DNA of 63,836 nucleotides from Bacteroidota bacterium (GCA_023480735.1 JAMCXB010000054.1:1-63836); one strand, 5' to 3'; positions 8,560 to 16,688 are shown, numbered from the stretch's first letter. Notes: a model not told the origin generated them from the sequence alone. Program-made: numbers and translations.

Positions 8560-9744
8560 TTATTCCCGAGTCGGTTTTTCAGCCTTTACCTTCACCGCAG
8601 ATGATGTATTTCTTTTCGATATCCTTCGCTTGCGCTCTCTGATGACAACCGGCGACCTTCGCAGGAACCTGGCATCAGTCTCTTCAGGAGCAGGCTTCTC
8701 CTCGTCGCTGATTTCCGCATACTCGAAGACCTCGTACTTGTAATTACGGATTACAATCTTCTCATCGTCATGATACAACACGTATTGCGGAAGGATCGGT
8801 ATTTTCCCGCCGCCGCCGGGAGCGTCTATGACGAAGTACGGGACGGCAAGACCGGAGGTGTGTCCGCGCAGTTTATCCATGATTTCCAGGCCTACACGAA
8901 TCGGTGTCCTGAAATGATTCGTACTCTTGACCATGTCCGCCTGGTAAATATAGTATGGCCGCACCCGCATCATCAGGAGCTTACGGTTGAGGTCCTTAAC
9001 GACCTCCGCATCGTCGTTTACTCCTTTCATCAGAACCATCTGATTTCCAAGAGGGAACCCTGCATCTGCCAACAGATCGCAGGCTTGCTTGGCCTCAGCC
9101 GTGCATTCCCAGGGATGGTTGAAATGGACATTGACATAGATGGGCTGGTATTTCTTCATCATCTCGACGAGCTGCGGCGTTATCCTCTGTGGCAACACTG
9201 CAGGCATCTTGGTGTGCACGCGGATTATCTCCACGTGGGGTATTTCTCGGAGTCCTTTAAGCACCTTCTCCAGCATAATGTCGGTAAGCATGAGAGGATC
9301 GCCTCCGGAGACAATCACGTCTCGGACCTCGGGATGAGCCTTTATGTAGTCAAGACCGTCCTGAATATATTTCATGCTGATCTTGCTCGAATCGCTTACC
9401 TTTCTCTTCCTCGTGCAGAAGCGGCAATACATCGAGCACTGGCTCGTAACGAGGAAGAGTACTCTGTCTGGATAACGGTGTGTGATGCTTGGAACGGGGC
9501 TATCACCATCCTCATTCAACGGGTCCTCGGGAAGTCCGTCATCTGCGAGCTCCGTAGCATCCGGGATGCACTGAAGCCAGATCGGATCGCCCGGTTGGCG
9601 AATGAGGCTTAAATAATAAGGGTTGATTCTGATGTGGAAAAGGCTGTTGAGCCTTTCGGCAGTCTCTCTATCAAAGTTAAATCGCTTGACAAGGTCATCG
9701 GCACTGTCAATACTCTGCCTCAGCATCTGCTGCCACAGTTCCAT
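8560..9744 (-). CDS. kamA: Lysine 2,3-aminomutase (radical SAM, PLP)
   Basis: Converts L-lysine to beta-lysine with a 4Fe-4S cluster, SAM and PLP. The cluster cysteines are in CSMYCRFC (C103, C107, C110), the SAM-binding loop is SGGDP (146-150), and the PLP-lysine is K314 in DAPGGGGKIP. The two acidic residues that hold the lysine side chain in the clostridial enzyme are present as D270 (YQAD) and D307 (VIDAP). That favours lysine over glutamate as substrate. The last 40 residues form an unusual basic tail (RKRRISKRNT). The EF-P modifying paralogue EpmB is shorter and no epmA is nearby. The start ATG at 9744 lies 3 bases after the acetyltransferase gene, so the two are almost certainly co-transcribed. 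Confidence 0.93.
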   Translation of the reverse strand: MELWQQMLRQSIDSADDLVKRFNFDRETAERLNSLFHIRINPYYLSLIRQPGDPIWLQCIPDATELADDGLPEDPLNEDGDSPVPSITHRYPDRVLFLVTSQCSMYCRFCTRKRKVSDSSKISMKYIQDGLDYIKAHPEVRDVIVSGGDPLMLTDIMLEKVLKGLREIPHVEIIRVHTKMPAVLPQRITPQLVEMMKKYQPIYVNVHFNHPWECTAEAKQACDLLADAGFPLGNQMVLMKGVNDDAEVVKDLNRKLLMMRVRPYYIYQADMVKSTNHFRTPIRVGLEIMDKLRGHTSGLAVPYFVIDAPGGGGKIPILPQYVLYHDDEKIVIRNYKYEVFEYAEISDEEKPAPEETDARFLRRSPVVIRERKRRISKRNTSSAVKVKAEKPTRE

Positions 9745-9747
9745 AAA

Positions 9748-10227
9748 TTAGTCCTCCGAGATTAGTTTAACATATATTACGAGGTCATCCCCGGGACGGT
9801 AGTAGTCATGGATCCTTGCCCCCTCGTGATACCCTCGTTTAAGATAGAAGCTCCGTGTAGAAGAATATTTCTCCTGCGAACTCGTGGAAACCGTTATCAG
9901 CCTTCCCTTGTGTCTCGCAATATCGGCTTCGGCAAATGTGAGAAGCTCGGTGCCGATTTTTCTCCCCTGGACGTCCGGATCTACGGCTATCCAGTAGATA
10001 TCGTAAGTGCCTTCCGTCATAGGAGTCGGTCCGTAACAAACGTAGCCGGCCACTTTGTCTGCCAACGCTGTGTATGTCCAATAACCGCTTTCCAACGATT
10101 GCCCGAAATATGAGTTCAATAATTCATCGGCAATTTCTATTTCTTCTGAAGTGAAGTAATCGGTTCTCTTCAGGATCTGAAGAATCGGATCGCGGTCTTC
10201 CGGGATGGTGGGCCTTATTTTAATCAA
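9748..10227 (-). CDS. GNAT-family N-acetyltransferase
   Basis: A 159-residue single-domain GNAT enzyme that transfers an acetyl group from acetyl-CoA to an amine. The strand-4/acetyl-CoA loop region reads YWIAVDPDVQGRKIGTELL (about 78-96), where the pantetheine loop Q-x-x-K-x-G departs slightly from the usual (R/Q)xxGxG. STRSFYLKRGY is the usual carboxy-terminal GNAT segment. The start is TTG at 10227, overlapping the preceding ATP-grasp gene by 8 bases; AGAAGAG just upstream can act as ribosome binding site and no later start keeps the fold. In methanogens and Bacillus an acetyltransferase next to kamA (ablB/yodP) acetylates beta-lysine. This protein is shorter than AblB, so the same substrate is an inference from position. 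Confidence 0.85.
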   Translation of the reverse strand: MIKIRPTIPEDRDPILQILKRTDYFTSEEIEIADELLNSYFGQSLESGYWTYTALADKVAGYVCYGPTPMTEGTYDIYWIAVDPDVQGRKIGTELLTFAEADIARHKGRLITVSTSSQEKYSSTRSFYLKRGYHEGARIHDYYRPGDDLVIYVKLISED

Positions 10228-11284
10228 GTCTCTTCTTAAAGGCTGATTCTACAATGTTGTTTATAAGCTGGCCGTATGTCCAGCCGAATGCATTCGCACT
10301 CCTCGCAAAACCCGAACCGTTCGGCGAAAGATCCGGATTCGGATTTACCTCGAGGACATATACCCTGCCGTTCTTATCGACCCGCATATCGACTCTGGCA
10401 TAGTCCCGGCAGCCCATGGCATCGTAAGCCCTTATGGCGGTGTGTTGAATCTTTTGCTGCTGTCTCTGACTGATCTTTGCCGGGCAAACCGGAACGGTGT
10501 TCTTGTACTCCACGCTTTCAGGCATCCATTTCGCCTCGTACGACACGATGTGATGATATCCCTCCGGCATGGAAGCGAAGTCTATCTCCGAGACAGGCAG
10601 CGCTACCAGTTCTTCGTTCCCTACGATTGCCACATTGAATTCCCGCCCCTCTACATATTGTTCGACTAAAATCGGCTGCGCAAACTTACTCAGCATGTTC
10701 GCCAGCAAAGACTGGAGATGGTCCCGATCGTATACGACGCATGAGTTGTTTATACCTATGCTCGCGTCTTCATGAATCGGCTTGGCTATTACTGGAAAGG
10801 TCAGCTTCTTTCTCGCAACCTCGTCAGGCGAGGTGAAGACACGGAAACTTGGCACGTTCACCTTGTGAAAACTCAGTATTTCTTTCGCCCTTACCTTGTT
10901 CAGACAGCTCCCGAGAGTCAGCGGGCCGCTTCCTGTGTACCTAATACGCAAAAGTTCGTACAACCCCGCGACGTTCATCTCCTGATATGAGTTACCCTCG
11001 ATTGACTCGCAGAAGTTGAAGACGAGATCGGGCTTCTCATCGCGCAGGTTATCGATCAGCTGATTTATGTCTGAGCTTGTGATAATCGTTGACACATTAT
11101 ATCCGGTCTCCGCCAACGCCTCGGCAACAGCCTCTACCTGTTCGACCACCGCAGTCGTGGACGTGTCTTGAAGAGCAGCCTTAACACGGGGGTCTACTTT
11201 GCCGCTGAAAGCCAGCTCTAATTCCGATGAGATGTCTAACGACGATTCGTCGTAAACTATGGTGATTTTCTTTTTCCTTGACAT
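10220..11284 (-). CDS. D-Ala-D-Ala-ligase-like ATP-grasp enzyme (second copy)
   Basis: ATP-dependent carboxylate-amine ligase of the Ddl fold, 354 residues. Visible are the N-terminal subdomain with DLVFNFCESIEG, the ATP-binding core with KPIHEDASIGI and VEQYVEGREFNVAI, an omega-loop-like YEAKW, and the metal/ATP site RVDMRVDKNG followed by LEVNPNPDLSP. The EVNPNPD ending with RSANAFGW differs from true Ddl (EvNt-PG-T), so the acceptor is probably not D-alanine. It lies 41 bases after the first ATP-grasp gene and overlaps the acetyltransferase. Housekeeping peptidoglycan synthesis is unlikely, because there are no mur genes here and two diverged copies sit together. The most economical inference is ligation of beta-lysine or its acetyl derivative. 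Confidence 0.85.
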   Translation of the reverse strand: MSRKKKITIVYDESSLDISSELELAFSGKVDPRVKAALQDTSTTAVVEQVEAVAEALAETGYNVSTIITSSDINQLIDNLRDEKPDLVFNFCESIEGNSYQEMNVAGLYELLRIRYTGSGPLTLGSCLNKVRAKEILSFHKVNVPSFRVFTSPDEVARKKLTFPVIAKPIHEDASIGINNSCVVYDRDHLQSLLANMLSKFAQPILVEQYVEGREFNVAIVGNEELVALPVSEIDFASMPEGYHHIVSYEAKWMPESVEYKNTVPVCPAKISQRQQQKIQHTAIRAYDAMGCRDYARVDMRVDKNGRVYVLEVNPNPDLSPNGSGFARSANAFGWTYGQLINNIVESAFKKRLD

Positions 11285-11325
11285 AAACCGCCTCTATAAG
11301 TTCAACGAATACAGTTAGTTACGAA

Positions 11326-12390
11326 CTATGCTTTCCCTATTCTCTTCAGAGCGACGGACAGCACAGAATTGATCATTTCATCGTAGTTCAATCCTGCGGC
11401 TCTGGAAGCCATCGGAAAGCATGAATGCTCTTCGGGATCAGGCAAAATTCCGGGCAGTGGATTGACCTCCATAACGTTCGGCTCACCGGAAGCATCGAGC
11501 CTTACATCAATCCTGCACCAGTCACGGCAGCGTAGGACTTCGAACGATCTCTTACAGATGTCCTCCATCCTGCCCCTAAGAGAGTCATCAATGGGAGCGG
11601 GACACCTGAAAACTTCAATCGGTGAATCTTTCGTATCCCACAACCATTTGGCCTCATAAGAATAAATCGGCAATGCCTCCGATGGCAACGAACTGAAGTT
11701 CATCTCGACTGGGGGAAGGACTTTCAGTTCGCTCCCATTACCAAGCAGTGCAACGGTAAATTCCCTTCCGGGCAAGTATTCCTCTACAAGTGCTGGTTGT
11801 TCGTAATTATCCAGTATTCGCGCCACTTCCAGTCTCAGAGACTCGGGTGTCGCAACATAAGAAGAATTGAAGATTCCCTTACTCGAACCTTCGTGAAGCG
11901 GTTTTACAAAAAGTGGATAGCGTAAAGAAGTCCTGGCGGCTTCTTCGTATGAATGCGCGACAACAAACTTTGAAGTCGGGACCCCGTGGTAACTTAGAAT
12001 CTCTTTTGTCCTCGCCTTGTCAAGACATGTAGCCAGCGTAAGCGGATCAGACCCCGTGTACGGCAGACCGATGAACTCGAACATCGCGGGCATTTGAGCT
12101 TCCCGACTGACGCCGTTCATTCCCTCGGCAATGTTGAAGACGATATCGAATTCGCCGTCGCGCAGTCTTCCGTACACGTTTTCGTCAGCTTCGACCAACG
12201 TTACATCGTTGTGGATCGATAGTGCGTGAGCTACCGCGTTGATGGTCTCGGCTGTATCCCACTCGGCATACTTGTCGATGACTTTCACTTCGGCGGTTTT
12301 CATCTTTAGGGGAGAAGAGGAGGAAGGAGGTTCGTCGTTGTCTTCAATGATGCTCTCTCTTTTCATGTTAAAGACAAGAGCAACTTTCAT
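11326..12390 (-). CDS. D-Ala-D-Ala-ligase-like ATP-grasp enzyme (first copy)
   Basis: Also 354 residues and clearly paralogous to the next gene: FDIVFNIAEG, CLDKARTKEILSYHGVP, KPLHEGSSKGI, VEEYLPGREFTVAL, YEAKW, CRIDVRLDASG and MEVNPLPGILPD. The glycine-rich loop HEGSSKGI and the terminal NPLPG are closer to canonical Ddl than in the second copy, so the two probably use different substrates or act in sequence. A Ser/Pro-rich insert (PPSSSSPLK) lies near residue 25. The ATG at 12390 is the first codon of the four-gene operon; about 380 non-coding bases lie upstream and should hold the promoter. Confidence 0.85.
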   Translation of the reverse strand: MKVALVFNMKRESIIEDNDEPPSSSSPLKMKTAEVKVIDKYAEWDTAETINAVAHALSIHNDVTLVEADENVYGRLRDGEFDIVFNIAEGMNGVSREAQMPAMFEFIGLPYTGSDPLTLATCLDKARTKEILSYHGVPTSKFVVAHSYEEAARTSLRYPLFVKPLHEGSSKGIFNSSYVATPESLRLEVARILDNYEQPALVEEYLPGREFTVALLGNGSELKVLPPVEMNFSSLPSEALPIYSYEAKWLWDTKDSPIEVFRCPAPIDDSLRGRMEDICKRSFEVLRCRDWCRIDVRLDASGEPNVMEVNPLPGILPDPEEHSCFPMASRAAGLNYDEMINSVLSVALKRIGKA

Positions 12391-12769
12391 ACAGGTTCCT
12401 GCATCAAGTCCGACTTCTCATATGTTGGCATGTCGCCCATCATTTGCGTTTAATATAAGGGTTTATTTGTAATTGTCAAGCAAAGTGGTACAGGAAAAGC
12501 AGGGTAAAGTGGTTGGGGATCCGGAGGGTTGCGCGCGAGTTGTCGGCTCTCTCCTTCCTGTCCTCTAGTTCTTCCTTCCCGCCGGTCGTCATTCTGTCAT
12601 CTCAATTTTCTGCCTTCGACATTTCATCCGTTAACCTTTCACCTCTTGACCTTAGTTACCTACAACCTTTTGTATTTAGCTTTTGACCTTTGACTTTCGA
12701 CCTCTCGTGTGAACACACGTTGAAGTTCTCTGGCTCAGATGTTAATTTTTATGAAACAATGGAGTTGAT
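12391..12769. other. Divergent intergenic region with degenerate 7-mer repeats
   Basis: Separates the leftward ATP-grasp operon from a rightward small gene. I see no further gene. The stretch 12630-12703 contains reiterations of TTGACCTTTGAC-like text, also found at 15716-15747 and 16689-16719. Promoters for both directions must lie here; I cannot place them with confidence. Confidence 0.5.
12679..12703. repeat. Degenerate TTTGACC/TTTGACT heptamer repeat, copy 1
   Basis: Reads GCTTTTGACCTTTGACTTTC and shares the core TTGACCTTTGACTTT with the copy at 15716-15747; the copy at 16689-16719 differs by one base (CTGACCTTTGACTTT). A related, more degenerate stretch (AACCTTTCACCTCTTGACC) precedes it. 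Confidence 0.6.
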
Positions 12770-13051
12770 ATGACATCTAAAGCACCCGCGCAGGTAAACA
12801 AATTTGCCGAAGACAGCGCTGAGAAGATTGCTTATAAGATCGCTGGACAGTTCAAGATGAGAGAATTTAATGATAACAACCGGCTCGGCTATCATATATG
12901 GAGATATATAACCGGCACGATCCCCACGGTAGATGAAGCGGTCAGGGTTTCAGGAGTAAGGCTGACGGGCGGAGAGACGCTGGGAGGCATCACCGACAAG
13001 ATCGCCGAGAAGCTGAAAGAAAACGGCATAGAAGTAAAACGAGATAGTTGA
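12770..13051 (+). CDS. Small uncharacterised protein (93 aa)
   Basis: I do not recognise this 93-residue soluble protein. The start is supported by TGGAG 7 bases before the ATG. It has no signal peptide, membrane segment or cysteine motif. The middle segment FNDNNRLGYHIWRYITGTIPTVDEAVRVSGVRLTG (in pieces) reads like a compact alpha/beta fold rather than a DNA-binding one, though the N-terminal AEKIAYKIAGQFKMREF could be helical. It is transcribed rightward, opposite to its neighbours, and converges on the oxidoreductase gene at 13242. Position and codon use support a real gene; the function is unknown. Confidence 0.65.
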   Translation: MTSKAPAQVNKFAEDSAEKIAYKIAGQFKMREFNDNNRLGYHIWRYITGTIPTVDEAVRVSGVRLTGGETLGGITDKIAEKLKENGIEVKRDS

Positions 13052-13190
13052 GACCCAGGCACTTTCGTCGACGTCGATCTTAATACGGCCGGCGCCGACT
13101 TTTCGTTCTCCAACAGTTCTTCAGTTCTCAATGAATCGGGGTCAGGAAGCGGCGACGCTTCTGGTCTGCCGGCGCCTGAAGTGAATTCCC

Positions 13191-13211
13191 GACTGGCGGC
13201 GCCGACCAGTC
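13191..13211. terminator. Possible shared terminator hairpin
   Basis: GACTGG (13191-13196) and CCAGTC (13206-13211) form a GC-rich stem with loop CGGCGCCGA, between two convergent genes (ends 13051 and 13242). No T-run follows on either strand, so termination is only suggested by position. Confidence 0.35.
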
Positions 13212-13241
13212 AGAACCTGCGGACGCGGCCCCTGACACAAA

Positions 13242-14792
13242 TCAAGCCGTCAGCTCTACCTTTTCACCCGATTTAGAATACTTCCTCCCGCATTTTTCAC
13301 ACTTTGCCAAGTCCTTCTCAAATCTCAATTTCTCCCCGCACTCGCACATGTAACCCAATATCTTCGCCGGGTTGCCTACTACAACCGCGTAGTCGGGAAC
13401 CGACTTAGTAACGACGGCTCCGGCGCCGATGAACGCGGCTTTCCCTATTTCGATACCGCACAGGATGGTCGAATTCGCACCGATGGATGCTCCCTCATGA
13501 ACTCTCGTCGCGATCCACTTCCCTCCTTTGGGAAACTTCGCCCTGGGATTGGTATCGTTCGTAAACACTGCCGACGGCCCAACAAAGACGTTGTCCTGCA
13601 ACTCGACCAGGTCGTAGACGGAGACGTTGTTCTGAAGCTTGACACCGTTCCCGAGCGTCGCTCTGCTGCCAACGTAGCAGTTCTGGGCTATTACGCACTT
13701 TTCACCGATTTTAGCCCCTCCCATAACGTGGGAGAAATGCCAAATTTTTGTACCGCTCCCGATCTCCGCATCCTCATCGACAAAGGCAGTAGGATGGACG
13801 AAATATTTCTTGTCTCCGTTCAAAGTCATTCTTTCACCTTTCCTGTCAAGGCTGCTCTGAGAAAGCATCAAGACCTTCAGCACTCTGAGCCCTTCCTTGA
13901 CATCAGTCTTTGGAGTTTTTCTCGTTGAAACACAATCTATGAAATGTTTCATCTCACTTTTTAGCGGCTCTGATTTATCCAACTCTATGCGAACGCCGTC
14001 TGCCTTGACGGCGAGAGGAACTTCGTTTTCCCACTCAACCCGGTGCGGATAAAGAACCAGCTTGTCGGAATCACGTGTGTCGTCGAACACGGCCATCCCC
14101 TTTTCCCCCGCCACCACGAGTTTCTGCTCCTTGAAGGGGTTGATCCAGCTGACGTAAATATGACCTTTGACACCGCTCCTGAACTCGAGGGTCGTCAGAG
14201 TCACATCCGGCCTCTTCTCGTTAAGGTAAGCCGCGCCAAACGCAGTGACGCTTTCCGGCAGCTCATCAAGCAGGTACAGCATGACGCTGATATCATGCGG
14301 CGCAAAGCTCCACAGTATGTTTTCCTCTACTCTCAGCTTTCCGAAGTTGAGCCGGTTGGAATAAACATAGTTGAGCTTGCCGAGCTTGCCGCCGGCGGCG
14401 AGCTCCTTCAGCTTTTCCACGGCGGGATGGTATCGGAGAATGTGACCGACCATAAGTATCCTCTTCCGCGACAGGGCAAGGGAACGCAGCTTCTCGGCAT
14501 CGTTGAGGGTCAGGGCAAGAGGCTTTTCAACAAACACATCCTTGCCAGCCTCCATCGCCTTCATCGCTATCTCGAAGTGAGTTTTTGCCGGGGTTGCGAC
14601 GGCAATGGCTTCTACATCAGAGTTCATTATTTCCTCCAGGTCGGAAGTGACATGGAGGTTCGGAAAGCGTTCCTTAACTCGCCGCAGGATTTCTTTGTCC
14701 GCGTCGCAAACGGAGGAGAGAACGCCGAGTTCATTCAAGACTCTGAGTATGTTGTTTCCCCAGTAGCCCGCACCGACAAGAGAGATTTTCAT
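13242..14792 (-). CDS. Gfo/Idh/MocA dehydrogenase fused to a left-handed beta-helix acyltransferase
   Basis: Bifunctional sugar-nucleotide enzyme of 516 residues. Residues 1-320 are a Gfo/Idh/MocA oxidoreductase: the Rossmann loop is GAGYWGNN, then VEKPLAL carries the catalytic EKP lysine, followed by a C-terminal sheet domain. Residues about 330-480 are a hexapeptide-repeat acetyltransferase (HPTAFVDEDAEIGSGTKIWHFSHVMGGAKIG in pieces, ending VVGNPAKILGY). Residues about 484-507 form a four-cysteine zinc-ribbon-like tail (MCECGEKL...CEKCGRKY). The two activities are separate proteins (WlbA/WbpB and WlbB/WbpD) in 2,3-diacetamido-uronic acid synthesis; here one chain could oxidise and later acylate the same sugar nucleotide. 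It lies 86 bases after malG in the same direction, but the function suggests cell-surface glycan assembly rather than glucan import. Confidence 0.85.
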   Translation of the reverse strand: MKISLVGAGYWGNNILRVLNELGVLSSVCDADKEILRRVKERFPNLHVTSDLEEIMNSDVEAIAVATPAKTHFEIAMKAMEAGKDVFVEKPLALTLNDAEKLRSLALSRKRILMVGHILRYHPAVEKLKELAAGGKLGKLNYVYSNRLNFGKLRVEENILWSFAPHDISVMLYLLDELPESVTAFGAAYLNEKRPDVTLTTLEFRSGVKGHIYVSWINPFKEQKLVVAGEKGMAVFDDTRDSDKLVLYPHRVEWENEVPLAVKADGVRIELDKSEPLKSEMKHFIDCVSTRKTPKTDVKEGLRVLKVLMLSQSSLDRKGERMTLNGDKKYFVHPTAFVDEDAEIGSGTKIWHFSHVMGGAKIGEKCVIAQNCYVGSRATLGNGVKLQNNVSVYDLVELQDNVFVGPSAVFTNDTNPRAKFPKGGKWIATRVHEGASIGANSTILCGIEIGKAAFIGAGAVVTKSVPDYAVVVGNPAKILGYMCECGEKLRFEKDLAKCEKCGRKYSKSGEKVELTA

Positions 14793-14878
14793 TTTTCGTA
14801 TAAATTATCCCTTTGTACCATGCAGAGTCAAGCCAAATCGGAAGTCATGCTCCCACGTGTCTCAGCTGAGTGCTGTCT

Positions 14879-15748
14879 TCACCCTTTTACGCTCCCCAGG
14901 GTCAGTCCCGATATTAGCCACTTGCTCAGGATAAGGAACAGCGCAACGGCCGGGATACTGATAATCAGCGAAGCTGCTGCGTACAATCCCCACTGAGTCG
15001 ACATACTTGATTCAAACTGCTTCAGGCCGAGCGGCAGCGTGAACAGACTAGTGTCCTGGAGGACCTGCGCGGCGACGACGTATTCAGCCCAGGCAGTCAT
15101 GAACGAAAACAATGCCGTAATCACGAGAGCCGGGGCGGCAAGCGGTAAGACAACCCTTCTAAACGCGACCCACCTTGTCGCTCCATCAATCCTCGCTGCT
15201 TCCTCCAGGCTGAAAGGGATGGTGTCGTAGTACCCCTTCATCTGCCAGACGCAAAATGGCAGCGCAGTCGAAGTGTAAATGACGATTATCCCGAGGTAGC
15301 TGTTTATCAGATGGAGCTTGAGAAGCATAATGTACATCGGCAGCAGCAGCATCGTCGGCGGGAACATCTGCGTGACGAGGAGGCCGACCATCGCGCTCTT
15401 CTTGCCGTAAAAATTGAACCTGCTGAACGCGTATCCGGCGGTCGAGGCGAGAACGACCCCAGTTATCGTAACCGTCGCCGAAATCAGGACGGAATTCCAG
15501 AACCAAAGGAGAAAAGGAGTCTGGGTAAAGAGAGCTTCATAAGCATGGAAGGAGGCATCATGAGGAATAATGCTAAGCGAAGTCGAAAGAAGCCTGTCGG
15601 AAGGCCGGAGTGAAATGCTGAATACGTTGACTATCGGATATAGAACCACGATAGTAAATCCGACCAAAAGCAGATAAAGCACAAGGCTTACAACTTTGGC
15701 TCTTAGATTTACCCCTCTTGACTTTTGACCTTTGACTTTTAACCTCAT
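14879..15748 (-). CDS. Maltodextrin-type ABC importer permease, MalG family
   Basis: Inner-membrane subunit of a carbohydrate ABC importer, 289 residues with about six membrane spans. The ATPase-docking EAA loop is EEAARIDGATRWVAFRRVVLPL. The start is 3 bases after the malF stop. The first 13-15 codons (MRLKVKGQKSRGVNL) are written in a degenerate repeat also found outside genes, so the ribosome uses a start codon supplied by the repeat; no alternative in-frame start is seen before the first membrane span. Partners are malF and the binding protein immediately upstream. No ATPase gene is in the window, so a shared MsmX/MalK-type ATPase elsewhere is expected. Confidence 0.92.
   Translation of the reverse strand: MRLKVKGQKSRGVNLRAKVVSLVLYLLLVGFTIVVLYPIVNVFSISLRPSDRLLSTSLSIIPHDASFHAYEALFTQTPFLLWFWNSVLISATVTITGVVLASTAGYAFSRFNFYGKKSAMVGLLVTQMFPPTMLLLPMYIMLLKLHLINSYLGIIVIYTSTALPFCVWQMKGYYDTIPFSLEEAARIDGATRWVAFRRVVLPLAAPALVITALFSFMTAWAEYVVAAQVLQDTSLFTLPLGLKQFESSMSTQWGLYAAASLIISIPAVALFLILSKWLISGLTLGSVKG
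15716..15747. repeat. Degenerate heptamer repeat, copy 2, covering the malG start
   Basis: Reads TCTTGACTTTTGACCTTTGACTTTTAACCTCA (in pieces) on the plus strand. Same core as 12679-12703. It encodes the first residues of the MalG-like permease on the minus strand. Confidence 0.65.
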
Positions 15749-15751
15749 TTT

Positions 15752-16669
15752 TTAGTACGCCGCCTCCGAAGCTCTCGTACGTTTGAGAAACACCAGGCTG
15801 AATGTCAGCAGAACAAGAAAGATCACCATCGAGAGCGCCGCAGCATATCCGTATCGATAGAGGTTGAATGCCGCCTTGTAAACGTAAGAGACAAGGATAT
15901 GCGTTTGATCGGAAGGTTCGCCGCCATTCGAGACAAGCCAGATGATATTGACATTGTTGAAGGTCCAGATGATGCCAAGCGTGATTGCCGGGATCATTAC
16001 GGGCTTGAGCAGTGGAGCGGTTACTGTCCAGAACTTCTGCCATCCTGAAGCCCCATCGATCTCCGCTGCTTCGTACAGTTCCTGTGGAATGCTTTGCAGG
16101 CCTCCCAGGGCTATCGTCATCATGAACGGGAATCCGAGCCAGATGTTTGTGATTATACACGCGCTGAACGCTTCCAGCGGCTTACCGAGCCACTCGATGG
16201 GAGCCATGTTGAGGTATTGCGCTATGAAGAGGTTTATTGCACCGTATTCGTAGTTGAACATGCTTCGCCAGGTCAACGCCACGATCACCTGCGGAATTGC
16301 CCATGGTAGGATCAACAATGTGCGAATCGCAGCCTTTCCGAAAAGCTTGCGGTTGAGGATAAGAGCGAGCAGCACGCCGATTGTAACATGAAAGAACACG
16401 TTTACGGCAGTCCAGATTACCGTCTTAAGGAAGACGGAATAAAAGATTTTCCCGCTGAAGACTTCTGCATACTGCTTGAACCCAATGATATGCCAATCCC
16501 TGAAATGCCGGAGGCTCATATTGGAAAAAGAGAGGACGACATTGTAGAAGAACGGATAGATGACCACCCCAAACATCACAATCGCCGCCGGCAGCATCAG
16601 GATGTAGGCGAAAGTATTCGGAGTGAGTCTTTCGGAATCAAATGAATGTTTCGTCGCTCGTCTCCTCAA
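15752..16669 (-). CDS. Maltodextrin-type ABC importer permease, MalF family
   Basis: Inner-membrane subunit paired with the MalG-like protein; 305 residues with about six membrane spans. The first span is FAYILMLPAAIVMFGVVIYPF and the EAA loop is YEAAEIDGASGWQKFWTVTAPL. The likely start is TTG at 16669 (reads MRRRATKHSF); a stop lies just upstream in frame and no ATG precedes the first span. It follows the binding-protein gene by 46 bases, most of which is a degenerate repeat. Translation coupling with malG is likely because only 3 bases separate them. Confidence 0.92.
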   Translation of the reverse strand: MRRRATKHSFDSERLTPNTFAYILMLPAAIVMFGVVIYPFFYNVVLSFSNMSLRHFRDWHIIGFKQYAEVFSGKIFYSVFLKTVIWTAVNVFFHVTIGVLLALILNRKLFGKAAIRTLLILPWAIPQVIVALTWRSMFNYEYGAINLFIAQYLNMAPIEWLGKPLEAFSACIITNIWLGFPFMMTIALGGLQSIPQELYEAAEIDGASGWQKFWTVTAPLLKPVMIPAITLGIIWTFNNVNIIWLVSNGGEPSDQTHILVSYVYKAAFNLYRYGYAAALSMVIFLVLLTFSLVFLKRTRASEAAY

Positions 16670-16688
16670 TTGTCACGGCTTCTGAATT

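Noticed and set aside
8560..9744. EpmB-type role (beta-lysylation of elongation factor P)
   Set aside because: EpmB is shorter and works with EpmA, which is not in the operon; the GNAT and ATP-grasp neighbours fit a small-molecule pathway better.
8560..9744. Glutamate 2,3-aminomutase instead of lysine
   Set aside because: Both acidic residues that bind the lysine side chain (D270, D307) are present; the glutamate enzyme replaces them.
10220..12390. Housekeeping D-alanine-D-alanine ligase genes
   Set aside because: No mur genes nearby, two diverged copies, and altered terminal motifs make peptidoglycan precursor synthesis unlikely, though not excluded for the first copy.
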